The notes: generated by a model not told the origin, from the sequence alone. A stretch of DNA of 64,000 bases from Massilia oculi (GCF_003143515.1 NZ_CP029343.1:3038001-3102000); one strand, 5' to 3'. Counted from the first letter of the stretch, positions 47,417 to 57,111 are shown. Translations and numbers: made by a program.

Positions 47417-49162
47417 ATGACATTCCGCTACGCCGCCGCCCTCGTATTCACCCTGTCCTGCCTCGGTGCGCAGGCGGCGCAGGCCCAGGCCCAGCCGCCC
47501 GTGCAGTCGGAGCAAAAAGTGCTGCGCATGTTCCTGTCCACCAGCGAAACAGGGCTCGACCCGGCGGCGGCGTCCGACAACGCCACCCTGTCGCTGCTGG
47601 AAAACCTGTTCGATCCGCTGCTGCGCTACGACTACCTGGCGCGGCCGGCGAAGCTGCGGCCGAACACGGCGATTGCGATGCCGCAAGTGAGCGCCGACGG
47701 CCTGACCTATACCTTCCACATCCGTCCCGGCATCTATTTCACGCCCGACCCGGCCTTCAAGGGCGTGAAGCGCGAAGTCACGGCTGCCGACTATGCCTAC
47801 AGCCTGCAGCGCCTGCGCGATCCGTCGCTCAGGTCGCCCTGGTCGTATATGGTCGAAGGCAAGCAGGTGGAGGCGGTCGACCGCTACACCCTGCGCATCC
47901 GCCTGGCCGCGCCCGACAACAACTTCCTGTTCTATCTCGCGACCCCGGCCACCGGCGTGGTCGCGCGCGAGGTGATCGAGGCCTATCCGGGCCAGGCAGG
48001 CAACCATCCGGTCGGCACGGGGCCGTTCATGATCGGCGAATGGAAACGCAGCGACCGCATCGTCCTGCTGGCCAATCCGTATTCGACGGCCGTGTTCCAT
48101 GCCACGCCGGGCGACGACCCGGAAGACCGGGCGATTGCCGCCGCCTTGAACGGGCAGCTCCTGCCGCGGGTGGACCGGATCGACGTGAAGATCGCCGAGG
48201 AATTCCAGGGCCGCATGCTGGGCTTCCTGAATGGCGAATACGACTACCTGGAACAGATTCCCGAATCGATGACCGAGATGGTGGTGCAGGGCGGCGAACT
48301 GAAACCGGAGCTGGCGGCGCGCGGCATCGTGTTGTCGCGTTTCCCGGTGCTGCAGACCTATTACATGTGGATGAACATGAACGACCCGGTGGTCGGCGGC
48401 TACGGCAAGGACAAGGTGGCGCTGCGGCGGGCGATCTCGATGTCGTACAACAGCCTTGAGGACATCGCGCTGCTCAAGAAGGGATTCGCGATCAAGGCCG
48501 AATCGCCGCTGCCGCCGAACGTGCTCGGCTACGATCCGGATTACCGCAGCCCGGTGCCCTACAACCCGGCGCTGGCCAATGCGCTGCTGGACCGCCATGG
48601 CTATGACCAGCGCGATGCCGATGGATTCAGGCGCGCGCCCGGCGGCAAGCCCTTGACGCTCACGATGCATAGCGAAGCCACCGTCGGCGGCCGCCTGCGC
48701 GACGAGTTGTGGAGAAAATGCCTGAACGCGATCGGCCTGCGCGTGGTGTTCAAGTCGGACAAGAAGACCGAGATCATCAAGGCTTCGCGCCTGGGCACGG
48801 TGCAGATGTTCGAGAGTAACTGGATCGCCGACTTCCCCGACGGCGACAATTTTTACCAGCTGCTGTACGGCCCGAACGCGGGCCGCGCCAACTACTCCCG
48901 CTTCAACCTGCCGGAGTACAACGTGCGCTACGAGCGTGCGCGCCTGCTCACCGATGGTGCGCAGCGCAACAGGCTGTATTTCGAGATGAACCAGCTGCTG
49001 CACGCCTATAACCCATGGGTGCCATTGACCCATGTGCTGTCCGGCGACCTGCGCCATCCGTGGCTGAAAAACTACAAACGGCATCCTGTCGAATTCACGA
49101 CCTGGCGTTACCTCGATGTCGATGTTGCGCAAAGAGCACGCTCCGCTAGAGCTACACGTTAG
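47417..49162 (+). CDS. family 5 (oligopeptide) extracellular solute-binding protein
   Basis: 581 residues from ATG 47417 with signal peptide MTFRYAAALVFTLSCLGAQA; ATG 47384 in frame is less likely. The SBP_bac_5 fold is evident from GLDPAAASDNATLSLLENLFDPLLRYD, LTYTFHIRPGIYFTPDPAF, the family segment NHPVGTGPFMIGEWKR and FESNWIADFPDGDNFYQLLYG. Members bind oligopeptides, and MppA binds murein tripeptide. No permease or ATPase genes are adjacent, so it must use a transporter encoded elsewhere. It is divergent from the SpmAB-like gene. Confidence 0.92.
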   Translation: MTFRYAAALVFTLSCLGAQAAQAQAQPPVQSEQKVLRMFLSTSETGLDPAAASDNATLSLLENLFDPLLRYDYLARPAKLRPNTAIAMPQVSADGLTYTFHIRPGIYFTPDPAFKGVKREVTAADYAYSLQRLRDPSLRSPWSYMVEGKQVEAVDRYTLRIRLAAPDNNFLFYLATPATGVVAREVIEAYPGQAGNHPVGTGPFMIGEWKRSDRIVLLANPYSTAVFHATPGDDPEDRAIAAALNGQLLPRVDRIDVKIAEEFQGRMLGFLNGEYDYLEQIPESMTEMVVQGGELKPELAARGIVLSRFPVLQTYYMWMNMNDPVVGGYGKDKVALRRAISMSYNSLEDIALLKKGFAIKAESPLPPNVLGYDPDYRSPVPYNPALANALLDRHGYDQRDADGFRRAPGGKPLTLTMHSEATVGGRLRDELWRKCLNAIGLRVVFKSDKKTEIIKASRLGTVQMFESNWIADFPDGDNFYQLLYGPNAGRANYSRFNLPEYNVRYERARLLTDGAQRNRLYFEMNQLLHAYNPWVPLTHVLSGDLRHPWLKNYKRHPVEFTTWRYLDVDVAQRARSARATR

Positions 49163-49380
49163 ATTTCGTTAGTTTTTCCTAAATTAAATATTCCTGCTGG
49201 TTATACTGCCCTCCGGTTAATTCATTGGCACCTGAGAATTTTGTGGGCGTACTCTGAATTCACAACATAACGTAATGCTAAGAGCGAACTAGCCATTACG
49301 AACAGAGCAGGCCAGGCGTGTGCGATGCAGTGCACCAATCTGGCCCAAGACCGCCAAGGGAAAACGTAAGGAGAAACACG

Positions 49381-52233
49381 GTGAAATTGAAAAAACTGGC
49401 ACAGTTGATGACCCTCATGGGCGTGGCCGCCCCGATCGTGGCACAAGCGCAGGCGCAAAGCGAGGCGCCGATCCAGCGGGTGGAAATCACCGGTTCGAGC
49501 ATCAAGCGCATCGCCAAGGAAGGTGCGCTGCCGGTTGAGATCATTTCGCGCAAACAGCTGGAAGACCAGGGCATCGTGACGGCCGAGCAGCTGATCGCGA
49601 CCCTGAACGTGAACGGCAACGGCTCCGACAACCTGGCGTCGAACGCCGACGTCACCTCCGGCGCCCAGCGCGGCAACAACGGCGCCTCGAGCGCCAACCT
49701 GCGCGGCCAGGGTTCCGATTCGACCCTGGTGCTGCTCAACGGCCGCCGGGTCGCGACCCACGGCATGAAGGGCTCGGCGGTCGACCTGAACTCGATCCCG
49801 ATGGCGGCGGTCGAGCGCGTCGAAGTGCTGAAGGACGGCGCCTCGGCCGTGTACGGCACCGACGCGATCGGCGGCGTGATCAACTTCATCCTGCGCAAGA
49901 ACTACAAGGGCCTGGAAGCCCAGGCATTCACCGACGTGACCGAAGCGGGCGGCGGCGAGATCGGCCGCGCCACCATCACCGGCGGCTGGGGCGACCTCGA
50001 CACCCAGGGCTGGAACGTGCTGGTGACGGCCGCGCACAGCGAGAACAAGGCGCTGCGCGGCGACCAGCGCGATTTCGTGAATACCTTCCAGCCGAACCGC
50101 GGCGTGTCGGTCGATACGCGCGGCACCCCGAGCGGCAACGTGTTCGCCACCACCCTGGCGCCGACCCTGCTGTCGCGCACCGGCACCGGCCCGACCATCC
50201 CGGGCGGCGGCACCGTGGCCTATAACGGCATCAGCCTGCTCGACCTGCCGGGCGGCCCGGGTTGCGACAGCATCGACGGCATGGGCGCCTACGACGAAAA
50301 GCTGTGGGATTCGCCCGGCTCGGCCTATGGCTGCGCCTGGGATACCGGCCGCGCCGCCGTGCTGCAGCAGCCGGTCAAGAATTCCAACGCGCTGGCGCGC
50401 GCCACCTTCCGCATGGGCGAACACGAGTTCTTCGCCGAAGGCGTGGGTTCGCGCGTCGAAGTGGCCAAGCGCTTCTCGCCGAACCAGATCTCTCCGTCCG
50501 CCTCGACCTTCGGCCCTGCCTCGTTCTACCCGAGCACCGGCGCAGCCTACAACGACGTCTATAACGCCCTGGTCAAGGTGTTCCCGAGCATCTCGGCCAA
50601 CTACGGCCTGCCGATCGCCTACCGCTGGCGCTGCATGGAGTGCGGCAACCGCGAGATCGAGACCGAGACCAAGGCCGGCCGCGTGCTGGTCGGCGCCGAC
50701 GGCCCCCTGAACCTGTTCGGCAAGCAGTACGACTACCGGGTCGGCCTGTCGCGCGCGTTCAGCGAATCGGATTCGACGCTGGGCACCGGCTACAACTACA
50801 CCCAGGCCCTGGCCAATGTGCTCGGTTCGGGCATCGTCAATCCCTTCCTGCTGCCGGGCCAGACCCAGAGCCAGGCAGCGATCGACGCGATCCGCGCCAC
50901 CTCGGCCGCGGGCGTGGTGATGTATGGCGGCAAGGTGACGATGACGCAATTCGATGCCGCGATCTCGGGCGAGCTGTTCAAGCTGCCGGCCGGGCCCGTG
51001 CTGGCCGCGCTGGGGACCGACCTGCGCCGCGAGGAATACAAGTTCAATGGCGACCGCCGCGCCGCCAATGCGCGACCGGCGATCCTGAACGCGCCGTTCG
51101 ACGACGTCAATGCCCTCGACAAGGTCAAGCGCGACATCAAGGCCGTCTATGCCGAGGTGCTGGTGCCGGTCACGCAGGCGCTGGAACTGACCTTCGCCAT
51201 CCGCCGCGACGATTACACGGGCTTCGGCGCGACCACCAATCCGAAGGTGTCGTTCCGCTACCAGCCGATCCCGCAGCTGATGTTCCGCGGCTCGTACAAC
51301 GAGGGCTTCCGCGCGCCGTCGTTCAACCAGCTGTTCAACGGCGTGACCGAGTCGCCCTATGCCGGCAAGGACCTGGCCGATCCGGCCACCTGTCCGAGCG
51401 GCCGCGTCGACACCACGGTCGCCGGCTGCCAGGCGGTCAATCCGAATACGCTCACCGGCGGCAAGCCGACGCTGGGACCGGAAACGGCCAAGCAGGCCAG
51501 CCTGGGTGTGGTGTTCGAGCCGACCAGCACCTTCTCGGCCAATGCCGACCTGTGGGAGATCCGCAAGGAAAACACGATCGATTCGTTCAACGTGGCGACC
51601 ATGGTCGCGAACTACAACCTGTTCCAGGACCAGTTCATCCGCAACGCGGCCGGCGAGCTGGAGTTCATCGACCAGCGCTGGCTCAATGCCGGCGAGCGCA
51701 TCACGCGCGGCGTCGAAGTCGGCGCCCGCCTGAACGGCAAGTTCAGCACCGGGTCGGTCTGGAGCCTGGGTATCGACGGTTCGCGCCTGCTGGAGAAGAA
51801 ATCGCGCGCCACCCGTAACGCCGAATTCGGCGAGAGCGAAGTGGGCCGCTTCCTGTTCACCGGCGACCTGGGCCTGAAGTGGAAGCACAGCGCCTATGCC
51901 ACCTACAAGTACGGCAACTGGAGCGGCATGCTGCAGAACATCTACCGTTCGGGCTATGACGACCAGGTGCTGCCGGGCGTGGCCAGCGGCCGTGTGACGC
52001 CGTCGAACTACCAGCGCAAGGTCGACGACTACTCGATCTTCAACCTGTCGGTGAACTACACGGGCTTCCAGAACCTGACCCTGACCGCGGGCGTCAAGAA
52101 CCTGCTCGACGAGGATCCACCATTAGCGATCACCTACGACAGCAACACCGGCGCCGGCAGCACCTGGGAACCGCGCGTCGCCGATCCACGCGGCCGCTCG
52201 TTCACCCTGATGGCGAACTACAAGTTCTTCTGA
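49381..52233 (+). CDS. TonB-dependent outer-membrane receptor
   Basis: 950 residues. The GTG at 49381 is chosen because AAGGAG lies at 49368-49373, 7 nt upstream, and it gives the signal peptide MKLKKLAQLMTLMGVAAP. The segment RVEITGSSIKR and the plug domain (GALPVEIISRKQLEDQGI, VLLNGRRVATHG, VERVEVLKDGASAVYGTDAIGGVINF) are complete. The barrel ends in the terminal Phe of NYKFF. Large receptors of this type take up complex nutrients. It has a 218-bp AT-rich upstream region and a strong terminator, so it is a single transcript. Its neighbours (oligopeptide binder, LD-carboxypeptidase) suggest muropeptide-related substrates. Confidence 0.95.
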   Translation: MKLKKLAQLMTLMGVAAPIVAQAQAQSEAPIQRVEITGSSIKRIAKEGALPVEIISRKQLEDQGIVTAEQLIATLNVNGNGSDNLASNADVTSGAQRGNNGASSANLRGQGSDSTLVLLNGRRVATHGMKGSAVDLNSIPMAAVERVEVLKDGASAVYGTDAIGGVINFILRKNYKGLEAQAFTDVTEAGGGEIGRATITGGWGDLDTQGWNVLVTAAHSENKALRGDQRDFVNTFQPNRGVSVDTRGTPSGNVFATTLAPTLLSRTGTGPTIPGGGTVAYNGISLLDLPGGPGCDSIDGMGAYDEKLWDSPGSAYGCAWDTGRAAVLQQPVKNSNALARATFRMGEHEFFAEGVGSRVEVAKRFSPNQISPSASTFGPASFYPSTGAAYNDVYNALVKVFPSISANYGLPIAYRWRCMECGNREIETETKAGRVLVGADGPLNLFGKQYDYRVGLSRAFSESDSTLGTGYNYTQALANVLGSGIVNPFLLPGQTQSQAAIDAIRATSAAGVVMYGGKVTMTQFDAAISGELFKLPAGPVLAALGTDLRREEYKFNGDRRAANARPAILNAPFDDVNALDKVKRDIKAVYAEVLVPVTQALELTFAIRRDDYTGFGATTNPKVSFRYQPIPQLMFRGSYNEGFRAPSFNQLFNGVTESPYAGKDLADPATCPSGRVDTTVAGCQAVNPNTLTGGKPTLGPETAKQASLGVVFEPTSTFSANADLWEIRKENTIDSFNVATMVANYNLFQDQFIRNAAGELEFIDQRWLNAGERITRGVEVGARLNGKFSTGSVWSLGIDGSRLLEKKSRATRNAEFGESEVGRFLFTGDLGLKWKHSAYATYKYGNWSGMLQNIYRSGYDDQVLPGVASGRVTPSNYQRKVDDYSIFNLSVNYTGFQNLTLTAGVKNLLDEDPPLAITYDSNTGAGSTWEPRVADPRGRSFTLMANYKFF

Positions 52234-52248
52234 TTGCTCTACACTGAG

Positions 52249-52294
52249 GGCCCGCGCCATGGAGGTTGTCGTCCTCCCGGCGCGGGCCTTTTTT
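52249..52294 (+). terminator. intrinsic terminator after the TonB receptor
   Basis: GGCCCGCGCC pairs with GGCGCGGGCC, with an inner GGAGG/CCTCC stem in the loop, followed by TTTTTT. It starts 16 nt after the receptor stop. Confidence 0.95.
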
Positions 52295-52316
52295 CATCTG
52301 GAGTCTTGCCTCACGC

Positions 52317-53369
52317 ATGAAGATCAGCCGTCGCAGCTTCGGCGCCATCGCCGCCGCCCTGTCCCTTGCCTTGCCCGGTGTTGCCGCAGTGCGTACGCCG
52401 TCCCCACGTCCCATGAAAAAACTCATCAAACCGCCGCGCCTGAAGCGAGGCGACGTCGTCGGCCTGATCGCGCCCGGCGGCTACACCACCGACCGCGCCA
52501 TCGAGAAGGCGGTGCGCAATATCGAAGCGCTGGGTTTCAAGGTCAAGACCGGCGCCTATCTGCGCGAGGTGTTCGGCAATTATGCCGGATCGGTGCAGCA
52601 GCGCCTGGCCGACCTGCATGCGATGTTCCTTGACCCGGAAGTGAAAGCGATCTGGCCGATCCGCGGCGGCTCGGGCTGCATCTCGCTGGTCTCGAGCCTC
52701 GACTACGACCTCATTCGCCGCCACCCCAAGGTCCTGGTCGGTTATTCCGACATCACGGCGCTGCATCTCGCGATCCTCAAGCAGGCCGGCCTGGTGACCT
52801 TCCACGGCCCGGTGGCCTCGTCGACGATGACGCCGTATTCGAGCGAGCACATGATGGCGGTGCTGACCGAGCCACAGGCCAGCTATACGATTCCGATGTC
52901 GCAGGAGAACGCGCAGCGCGCCGCGAGCGAGCCGCACTTCGGCGTCCACACCTTCACCCACGGCGTGGCGACCGGCCCGCTCATGGGCGGCAACCTGTCG
53001 CTGGTGGCGGCGCTGGCGGGCACGCCGTATGCGGCCGACATCAAGGACAGCATCCTGTTCCTGGAAGAGGTGAACGAAGCGCCATACCGCATCGACCGCT
53101 GGATGACCCAGCTCGACCTGGCGGGTGGTTTCAGGAATGCGGCGGCGCTGGTGGTGGGCATCTGCGAGAACTGCGGGCCGGAGCATGAAGACATTTCATT
53201 GACGCTGGAGCGCACGCTGGGCCTGCACCTGCATCCCTTGACCATCCCGGCGGTGTCAGGCTATTCGATCGGGCATATCCGCAACCAGTTCACCCTGCCG
53301 ATGGGGATCCAGGCGCGCATCGACACGAAAGCGCAGATGATCACGCTGCTGGAGTCCGCCGTTACCTGA
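52317..53369 (+). CDS. ldcA: LD-carboxypeptidase (peptidase S66)
   Basis: 350 residues from ATG 52317. An N-terminal export signal with twin arginines (MKISRRSFGAIAAALSLALP) suggests Tat export, which is unusual since E. coli LdcA is cytoplasmic. The S66 catalytic Ser is in VGYSDITALH (Ser144), the Glu in LFLEEVNEAPYRIDR and the His in GYSIGHIRNQ. It removes the terminal D-Ala from tetrapeptides of peptidoglycan. It begins 22 nt after the T-tract of the receptor terminator and shares an 8-nt 3' overlap with a convergent GNAT gene. Confidence 0.94.
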   Translation: MKISRRSFGAIAAALSLALPGVAAVRTPSPRPMKKLIKPPRLKRGDVVGLIAPGGYTTDRAIEKAVRNIEALGFKVKTGAYLREVFGNYAGSVQQRLADLHAMFLDPEVKAIWPIRGGSGCISLVSSLDYDLIRRHPKVLVGYSDITALHLAILKQAGLVTFHGPVASSTMTPYSSEHMMAVLTEPQASYTIPMSQENAQRAASEPHFGVHTFTHGVATGPLMGGNLSLVAALAGTPYAADIKDSILFLEEVNEAPYRIDRWMTQLDLAGGFRNAAALVVGICENCGPEHEDISLTLERTLGLHLHPLTIPAVSGYSIGHIRNQFTLPMGIQARIDTKAQMITLLESAVT

Positions 53370-53913
53370 CGCGCCGGCTCATCGTGACCGAGCCGTGCGA
53401 CTCGCCATCGATGCGGTACAGGTCCGGCACTTCGCCCGTCACGACAAAGCCGGCGCGCTCGTACAGCCGGCGCGCGGCCAGGTTCGCCGACAGCACGTCG
53501 AGGTCGACCCATTCGAGCGGCGGCGTGGCGCCGGCCCAGGCCAGTGCGCTCTCCACCAGGGCCATGCCCAGCCCCAGGCGCCGCGCATCGCGGTGCACGC
53601 CCATGCCGAGCAGGGTGCGGTGGGTGGCCGCCGGCTCGGGCCGCGCGCGCAGGTCGACGTGGCCGGCGATATTGCCGGCGCCATCGAGCGCGATCCAGAC
53701 CCGGCGCCAGCCCGGCTGGCCGAAAGGCGTATCGAGAGCGCCGGCGAAGGCGGCCGCGTTCTCGGGCGGGAAGCGCGACAACTCACGCGACTGTGGCTGG
53801 AACAGCGGCGTGCCGGCGCTGCCATTGTCCCGCAGGTGGTCGTCGAGGTAGAGGAACAGCTGCGGCAGCCGTTCCGGCTCGAGCGCCACGATGCGCAGGA
53901 CAGGATCCATCAC
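53362..53913 (-). CDS. GNAT-family N-acetyltransferase
   Basis: 183 residues. The acetyl-CoA site is seen at TLLGMGVHRDARRLGLGMALVESALAWA (Q/RxxGxG/A type loop R-RLGLG) and the C-terminal LSANLAARRLYERAGFVVTGEVPD, both standard GNAT features. The substrate is unknown. It begins 7 nt after the acyl-CoA dehydrogenase stop on the same strand, so the two may be co-transcribed. It overlaps ldcA tail to tail by 8 nt. Confidence 0.9.
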   Translation of the reverse strand: MMDPVLRIVALEPERLPQLFLYLDDHLRDNGSAGTPLFQPQSRELSRFPPENAAAFAGALDTPFGQPGWRRVWIALDGAGNIAGHVDLRARPEPAATHRTLLGMGVHRDARRLGLGMALVESALAWAGATPPLEWVDLDVLSANLAARRLYERAGFVVTGEVPDLYRIDGESHGSVTMSRRVR

Positions 53914-53920
53914 TGCGCCA

Positions 53921-55048
53921 TCACAGCGCGCGCGCGATCAGGATCTTCTGGATATCGCTCGTGCCTTCATAGATCTGGCACACGCGTACGTCGCGGTAGA
54001 TGCGCTCGACCGGGAAGTCGGCCACGTAGCCGTAGCCGCCGAACACCTGCATCGCGCTCGACACGACGTTCTCGGCCATCTCGGAAGCGAACAGCTTGGC
54101 CATCGCCGCTTCCTTCAGGCAGGGCAGGCCCGCATCCTTCATCGCGGCGGCGTGCAGGATCAGCTGGCGCGCGGCCTCGATCTTCATCGCCATCTCGGCC
54201 AGGCGGAACTGCACCGCCTGGTGCTCGAAGATCGGTTTACCAAAGCTCTCGCGCTCCTTCGCGTAGGCGAGCGCCGCCTCGTAGGCCGCGCGCGCCATGC
54301 CGACCGATTGCGAGGCGATGCCGATGCGGCCGCCCTCCAGCCCGGACAGGGCGATCTTGTAGCCCATGCCTTCCTCGCCGATCAGGTTCGCCGCCGGGAT
54401 ACGGCAACCGTCGAACACGATCTGCGCCGTGTCCGACGAGTGCTGGCCCATCTTGTGCTCGATGCCGGCCACGATGTAGCCGGGCGTATCGGTCGGCACC
54501 CAGAACGCGCTGATGCCCTTCTTGCCGGCCGCCTTGTCGGTGACGGCCATGACGATGGCGACGTCGCCGTATTTGCCGCTGGTGATGAACTGCTTGGTGC
54601 CGTTGATGACGTAGCTGTCGCCGTCACGCGTGGCCGTGGTGCGCAGCGCCGCGGCGTCGCTGCCGGTGTGCGGCTCGGTGAGAGCGAAGGCGCCCAGCAG
54701 CTCGCCCTGGGCCAGGGGACGCAGCCAGCGCTGCTTCTGTTCCTCGTTCGCGTACATCATGGCGATGCTGCACACGGGGCAGTTGTTGACCGAGATGATG
54801 GTCGAGGTGCCGCCGTCGCCGGCCGCGATCTCTTCGAGCACCAGCGCCAGCGACACGTAGTCCAGGCCCGCCCCGCCATACTGCTCCGGCACCGCCACGC
54901 CGAAGGCGCCCAGGGCCGCCAGTTCCTTCAGTTCCTCTTTCGGGAAATGGTGTTCGCGGTCCCAGCGCGCGGCGTTGGGGGCCAGGCGTTCCTGCGCAAA
55001 GCTGCGCAGGGCGTCGCGGATCATCTGGTGTTCTTCGCTCAGGATCAT
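53921..55048 (-). CDS. acyl-CoA dehydrogenase (short/branched-chain type)
   Basis: 375 residues. FAD-dependent alpha,beta-dehydrogenation of an acyl-CoA. Family marks: AFALTEPHTGSDAAALRTTA (FAD/substrate loop), GLEGGRIGIASQSVGMARAA, QVFGGYGYVADFPVERIYRD and the catalytic Glu in ICQIYEGTSDIQ-type context (here CQIYEGTSDIQ). It resembles short/branched-chain dehydrogenases for isobutyryl- or 2-methylbutyryl-CoA. It is 40% or so similar in motif content to LiuA encoded 2 kb away, but not a recent copy. It is the downstream end of the liuA-side cluster. Confidence 0.93.
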   Translation of the reverse strand: MILSEEHQMIRDALRSFAQERLAPNAARWDREHHFPKEELKELAALGAFGVAVPEQYGGAGLDYVSLALVLEEIAAGDGGTSTIISVNNCPVCSIAMMYANEEQKQRWLRPLAQGELLGAFALTEPHTGSDAAALRTTATRDGDSYVINGTKQFITSGKYGDVAIVMAVTDKAAGKKGISAFWVPTDTPGYIVAGIEHKMGQHSSDTAQIVFDGCRIPAANLIGEEGMGYKIALSGLEGGRIGIASQSVGMARAAYEAALAYAKERESFGKPIFEHQAVQFRLAEMAMKIEAARQLILHAAAMKDAGLPCLKEAAMAKLFASEMAENVVSSAMQVFGGYGYVADFPVERIYRDVRVCQIYEGTSDIQKILIARAL

Positions 55049-55082
55049 GGTGTCTCGTGTGTTTTTTATGTGTGTGGATGGC

Positions 55083-55751
55083 CTACCAGGCGATGGCGGC
55101 GCCGTCGTGGTTCAGGAAGCTGCCGTTGGCGCTGGCGTCCACCCGGGCCAGGGTGGCGCGCATATCGCGCACGCTGTGCTCCGGCGTGAGGCTGGCGCCA
55201 CTGCCGCCCATATCGGTCTGGACCCAGCCCGGATGGAAGGCGACGCAGGTGACGCCTTGCGCGCCATAGGTGATCGACGCATCCTTCAGCACGGAGTTGA
55301 GCGCCGCCTTGCTGGCGCGGTACAGCGTGCCCTGGGTATCGGAGCGTTCGCCGATCGATCCCATGCGCGAAGAGACGACCGCCAGCTTGCCGCGGGTGTC
55401 GGCCAGCAGGGGCCCGACGACCGGAATCAGGCGCATGCTTGATAACACATTGGTGTGCATGACGGCGTCGAATTCGGGACCGGTCGGGAAGCTGCCGTGG
55501 GTCGGGCCATAGACGCCTGCCACCAGCCAGGCGGCGTCGACTTGTTCATCGTCGAGGCGCCAGGCCAGCGCCGCGATCGAATCGGCCACCGTGACGTCGA
55601 GCTGATGGGCTTCGGCGCCGAGGTGGACCAGTTCATCGCAGTCTTCCTGCTTGCGCGCGGTGGCGATGACACGCCATCCGTCGGCGCGGTATTGGCGGAC
55701 CATCTCGTGGCCGATGCCGCGCGAGGCGCCGATGATCAGTGCGGTAGGCAT
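55083..55751 (-). CDS. short-chain dehydrogenase/reductase
   Basis: 222 residues. The NAD(P) motif is LIIGASRGIGHEMVRQY near the start, the active-site Tyr-x-x-x-Lys is YRASKAAL, and the catalytic Ser is in AVVSSRMGSIG. The small size and sequence fit the C-factor/carbonyl-reductase-like SDRs. The substrate is unknown. It lies between a thiolase and an acyl-CoA dehydrogenase of a branched-chain degradation cluster, but no known leucine step requires it. Confidence 0.93.
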   Translation of the reverse strand: MPTALIIGASRGIGHEMVRQYRADGWRVIATARKQEDCDELVHLGAEAHQLDVTVADSIAALAWRLDDEQVDAAWLVAGVYGPTHGSFPTGPEFDAVMHTNVLSSMRLIPVVGPLLADTRGKLAVVSSRMGSIGERSDTQGTLYRASKAALNSVLKDASITYGAQGVTCVAFHPGWVQTDMGGSGASLTPEHSVRDMRATLARVDASANGSFLNHDGAAIAW

Positions 55752-55828
55752 GATGAACTCCCTGTGAACGGTTGAATCCTCAATGTTCGCATGGATCGTT
55801 CATCATTGCCGTACGCCGGTCGAGCGGA

Positions 55829-57028
55829 TTACACCAGCTCGACCGCCATCGCGGTGGCTTCGCCGCCGCCGATGCACAGCGAGGCCACGCCGCGCTTGCC
55901 GCCGCTGCGCTTGAGCGCGCCGAGCAGGGTGACGATGATGCGCGCGCCGGAAGCGCCGATCGGGTGGCCCAGCGCGCAGGCGCCGCCGTGGACGTTGACC
56001 TTGTCGTGAGGGATGTCGAGGTCGCGCATGGCGGCCATCGGCACCGCGGCGAAGGCTTCGTTGATTTCGAACAGGTCGACGTCGGCGGCCGTCCAGCCGG
56101 TCTTCTTGAAGAGCTTCTGCATCGCGCCGATCGGGGCGGTGGTGAACAGGTTCGGCTCCTGCGCATGGGTGGCGTGGCCCAGCACGCGCGCGATCGGGGT
56201 CAGGCCGAGCTCTTTCGCCTTGGACTCGCGCATCATCACCAGCGCGGCGGCGCCGTCGTTGATCGACGACGACGAGGCGGCGGTGACGGTGCCGTCCTTC
56301 TTGAATGCCGGCTTGAGCGACGGGATCTTGTCGACCTTGGCCTTGAGCGGACCTTCGTCCTTGTCGATCACGGTGTCGCCGGCGCGGCCGGTGACGGTGA
56401 CTGGCGCGATTTCCCAGTCGAAGCCGCCCCCGGTGCTGGCGGCCTGTGCGCGCTTGACCGACGCGATCGCGAACGCGTCCTGCTCCTCGCGCGTGAACTG
56501 GTAGGTGGCCACGCACTCTTCGGCGAAGGTGCCCATCGAGCGGCCTTCGCCGGTCTTTTCGTTGCGCGAATAGGCGTCTTCGAGGCCGTCGAGCATCATG
56601 TGGTCGAACATCGGCGCGTGGCCGATGCGGTAGCCGCCGCGCGCCTTCGGGATCAGATAGGGCGCGCCCGTCATCGACTCCATGCCGCCGGCGACCACGA
56701 TGTCGGCGCTGCCGGCCACCAGCTGGTCGTGGGCGAAGATGGCGGCCTGCATCGCCGAACCGCACATCTTGGACAGCGTGACGGCGCCGGTCGACAGCGG
56801 CAGGCCGGCCTTGATCAGCGCCTGGCGCGCCGGGGCCTGGCCCTGGCCGGCCATCAGGCAGTTGCCGAAGTAGACGTGTTCGACCGCGTCAGGCGCGACG
56901 CCGGCGCGCTCGACGGCCGCCTTGATCGCCACCGCGCCGAGGTCGCTCGCGGTCTTGGAAGAAAAATCGCCCATGAAGGCGCCCATCGGGGTGCGCGCCG
57001 CGCCGACGATAACGACTGGATCATTCAT
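55829..57028 (-). CDS. acetyl-CoA acetyltransferase (thiolase)
   Basis: 399 residues from ATG 57028 (MNDPVVIVGAARTPMG), preceded by GGAG at 9 nt; an ATG at 57043 in frame has no site. The catalytic Cys is in TLSKMCGSAMQAA, with the His and second Cys in NVHGGACALGHPIGASGARI and CIGGGEATAMAVE. It interconverts acetoacetyl-CoA and two acetyl-CoA, the step after LiuE in leucine breakdown. It is downstream of liuA on the same strand, separated by a REP-like repeat. Confidence 0.95.
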   Translation of the reverse strand: MNDPVVIVGAARTPMGAFMGDFSSKTASDLGAVAIKAAVERAGVAPDAVEHVYFGNCLMAGQGQAPARQALIKAGLPLSTGAVTLSKMCGSAMQAAIFAHDQLVAGSADIVVAGGMESMTGAPYLIPKARGGYRIGHAPMFDHMMLDGLEDAYSRNEKTGEGRSMGTFAEECVATYQFTREEQDAFAIASVKRAQAASTGGGFDWEIAPVTVTGRAGDTVIDKDEGPLKAKVDKIPSLKPAFKKDGTVTAASSSSINDGAAALVMMRESKAKELGLTPIARVLGHATHAQEPNLFTTAPIGAMQKLFKKTGWTAADVDLFEINEAFAAVPMAAMRDLDIPHDKVNVHGGACALGHPIGASGARIIVTLLGALKRSGGKRGVASLCIGGGEATAMAVELV

Positions 57029-57054
57029 TGTGTGTTGCTCCATGTAAGTAGTTC

Positions 57055-57111
57055 GTCATTGCTGCCACTGGCAGCAATGACTCCCCGCGCAGGCGGGGCC
57101 CCAAGTTTTAC
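57055..57111. repeat. dispersed palindromic repeat, copy 2
   Basis: GTCATTGCTGCC-ACT-GGCAGCAATGAC (57055-57081) then CCCCGC-GCAG-GCGGGG (57083-57098) and CCCCAAGTTTTAC. Same architecture as the element at 23510-23563, with paired (compensatory) base changes in the stems. It fills the gap between liuA and the thiolase gene. Confidence 0.85.
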
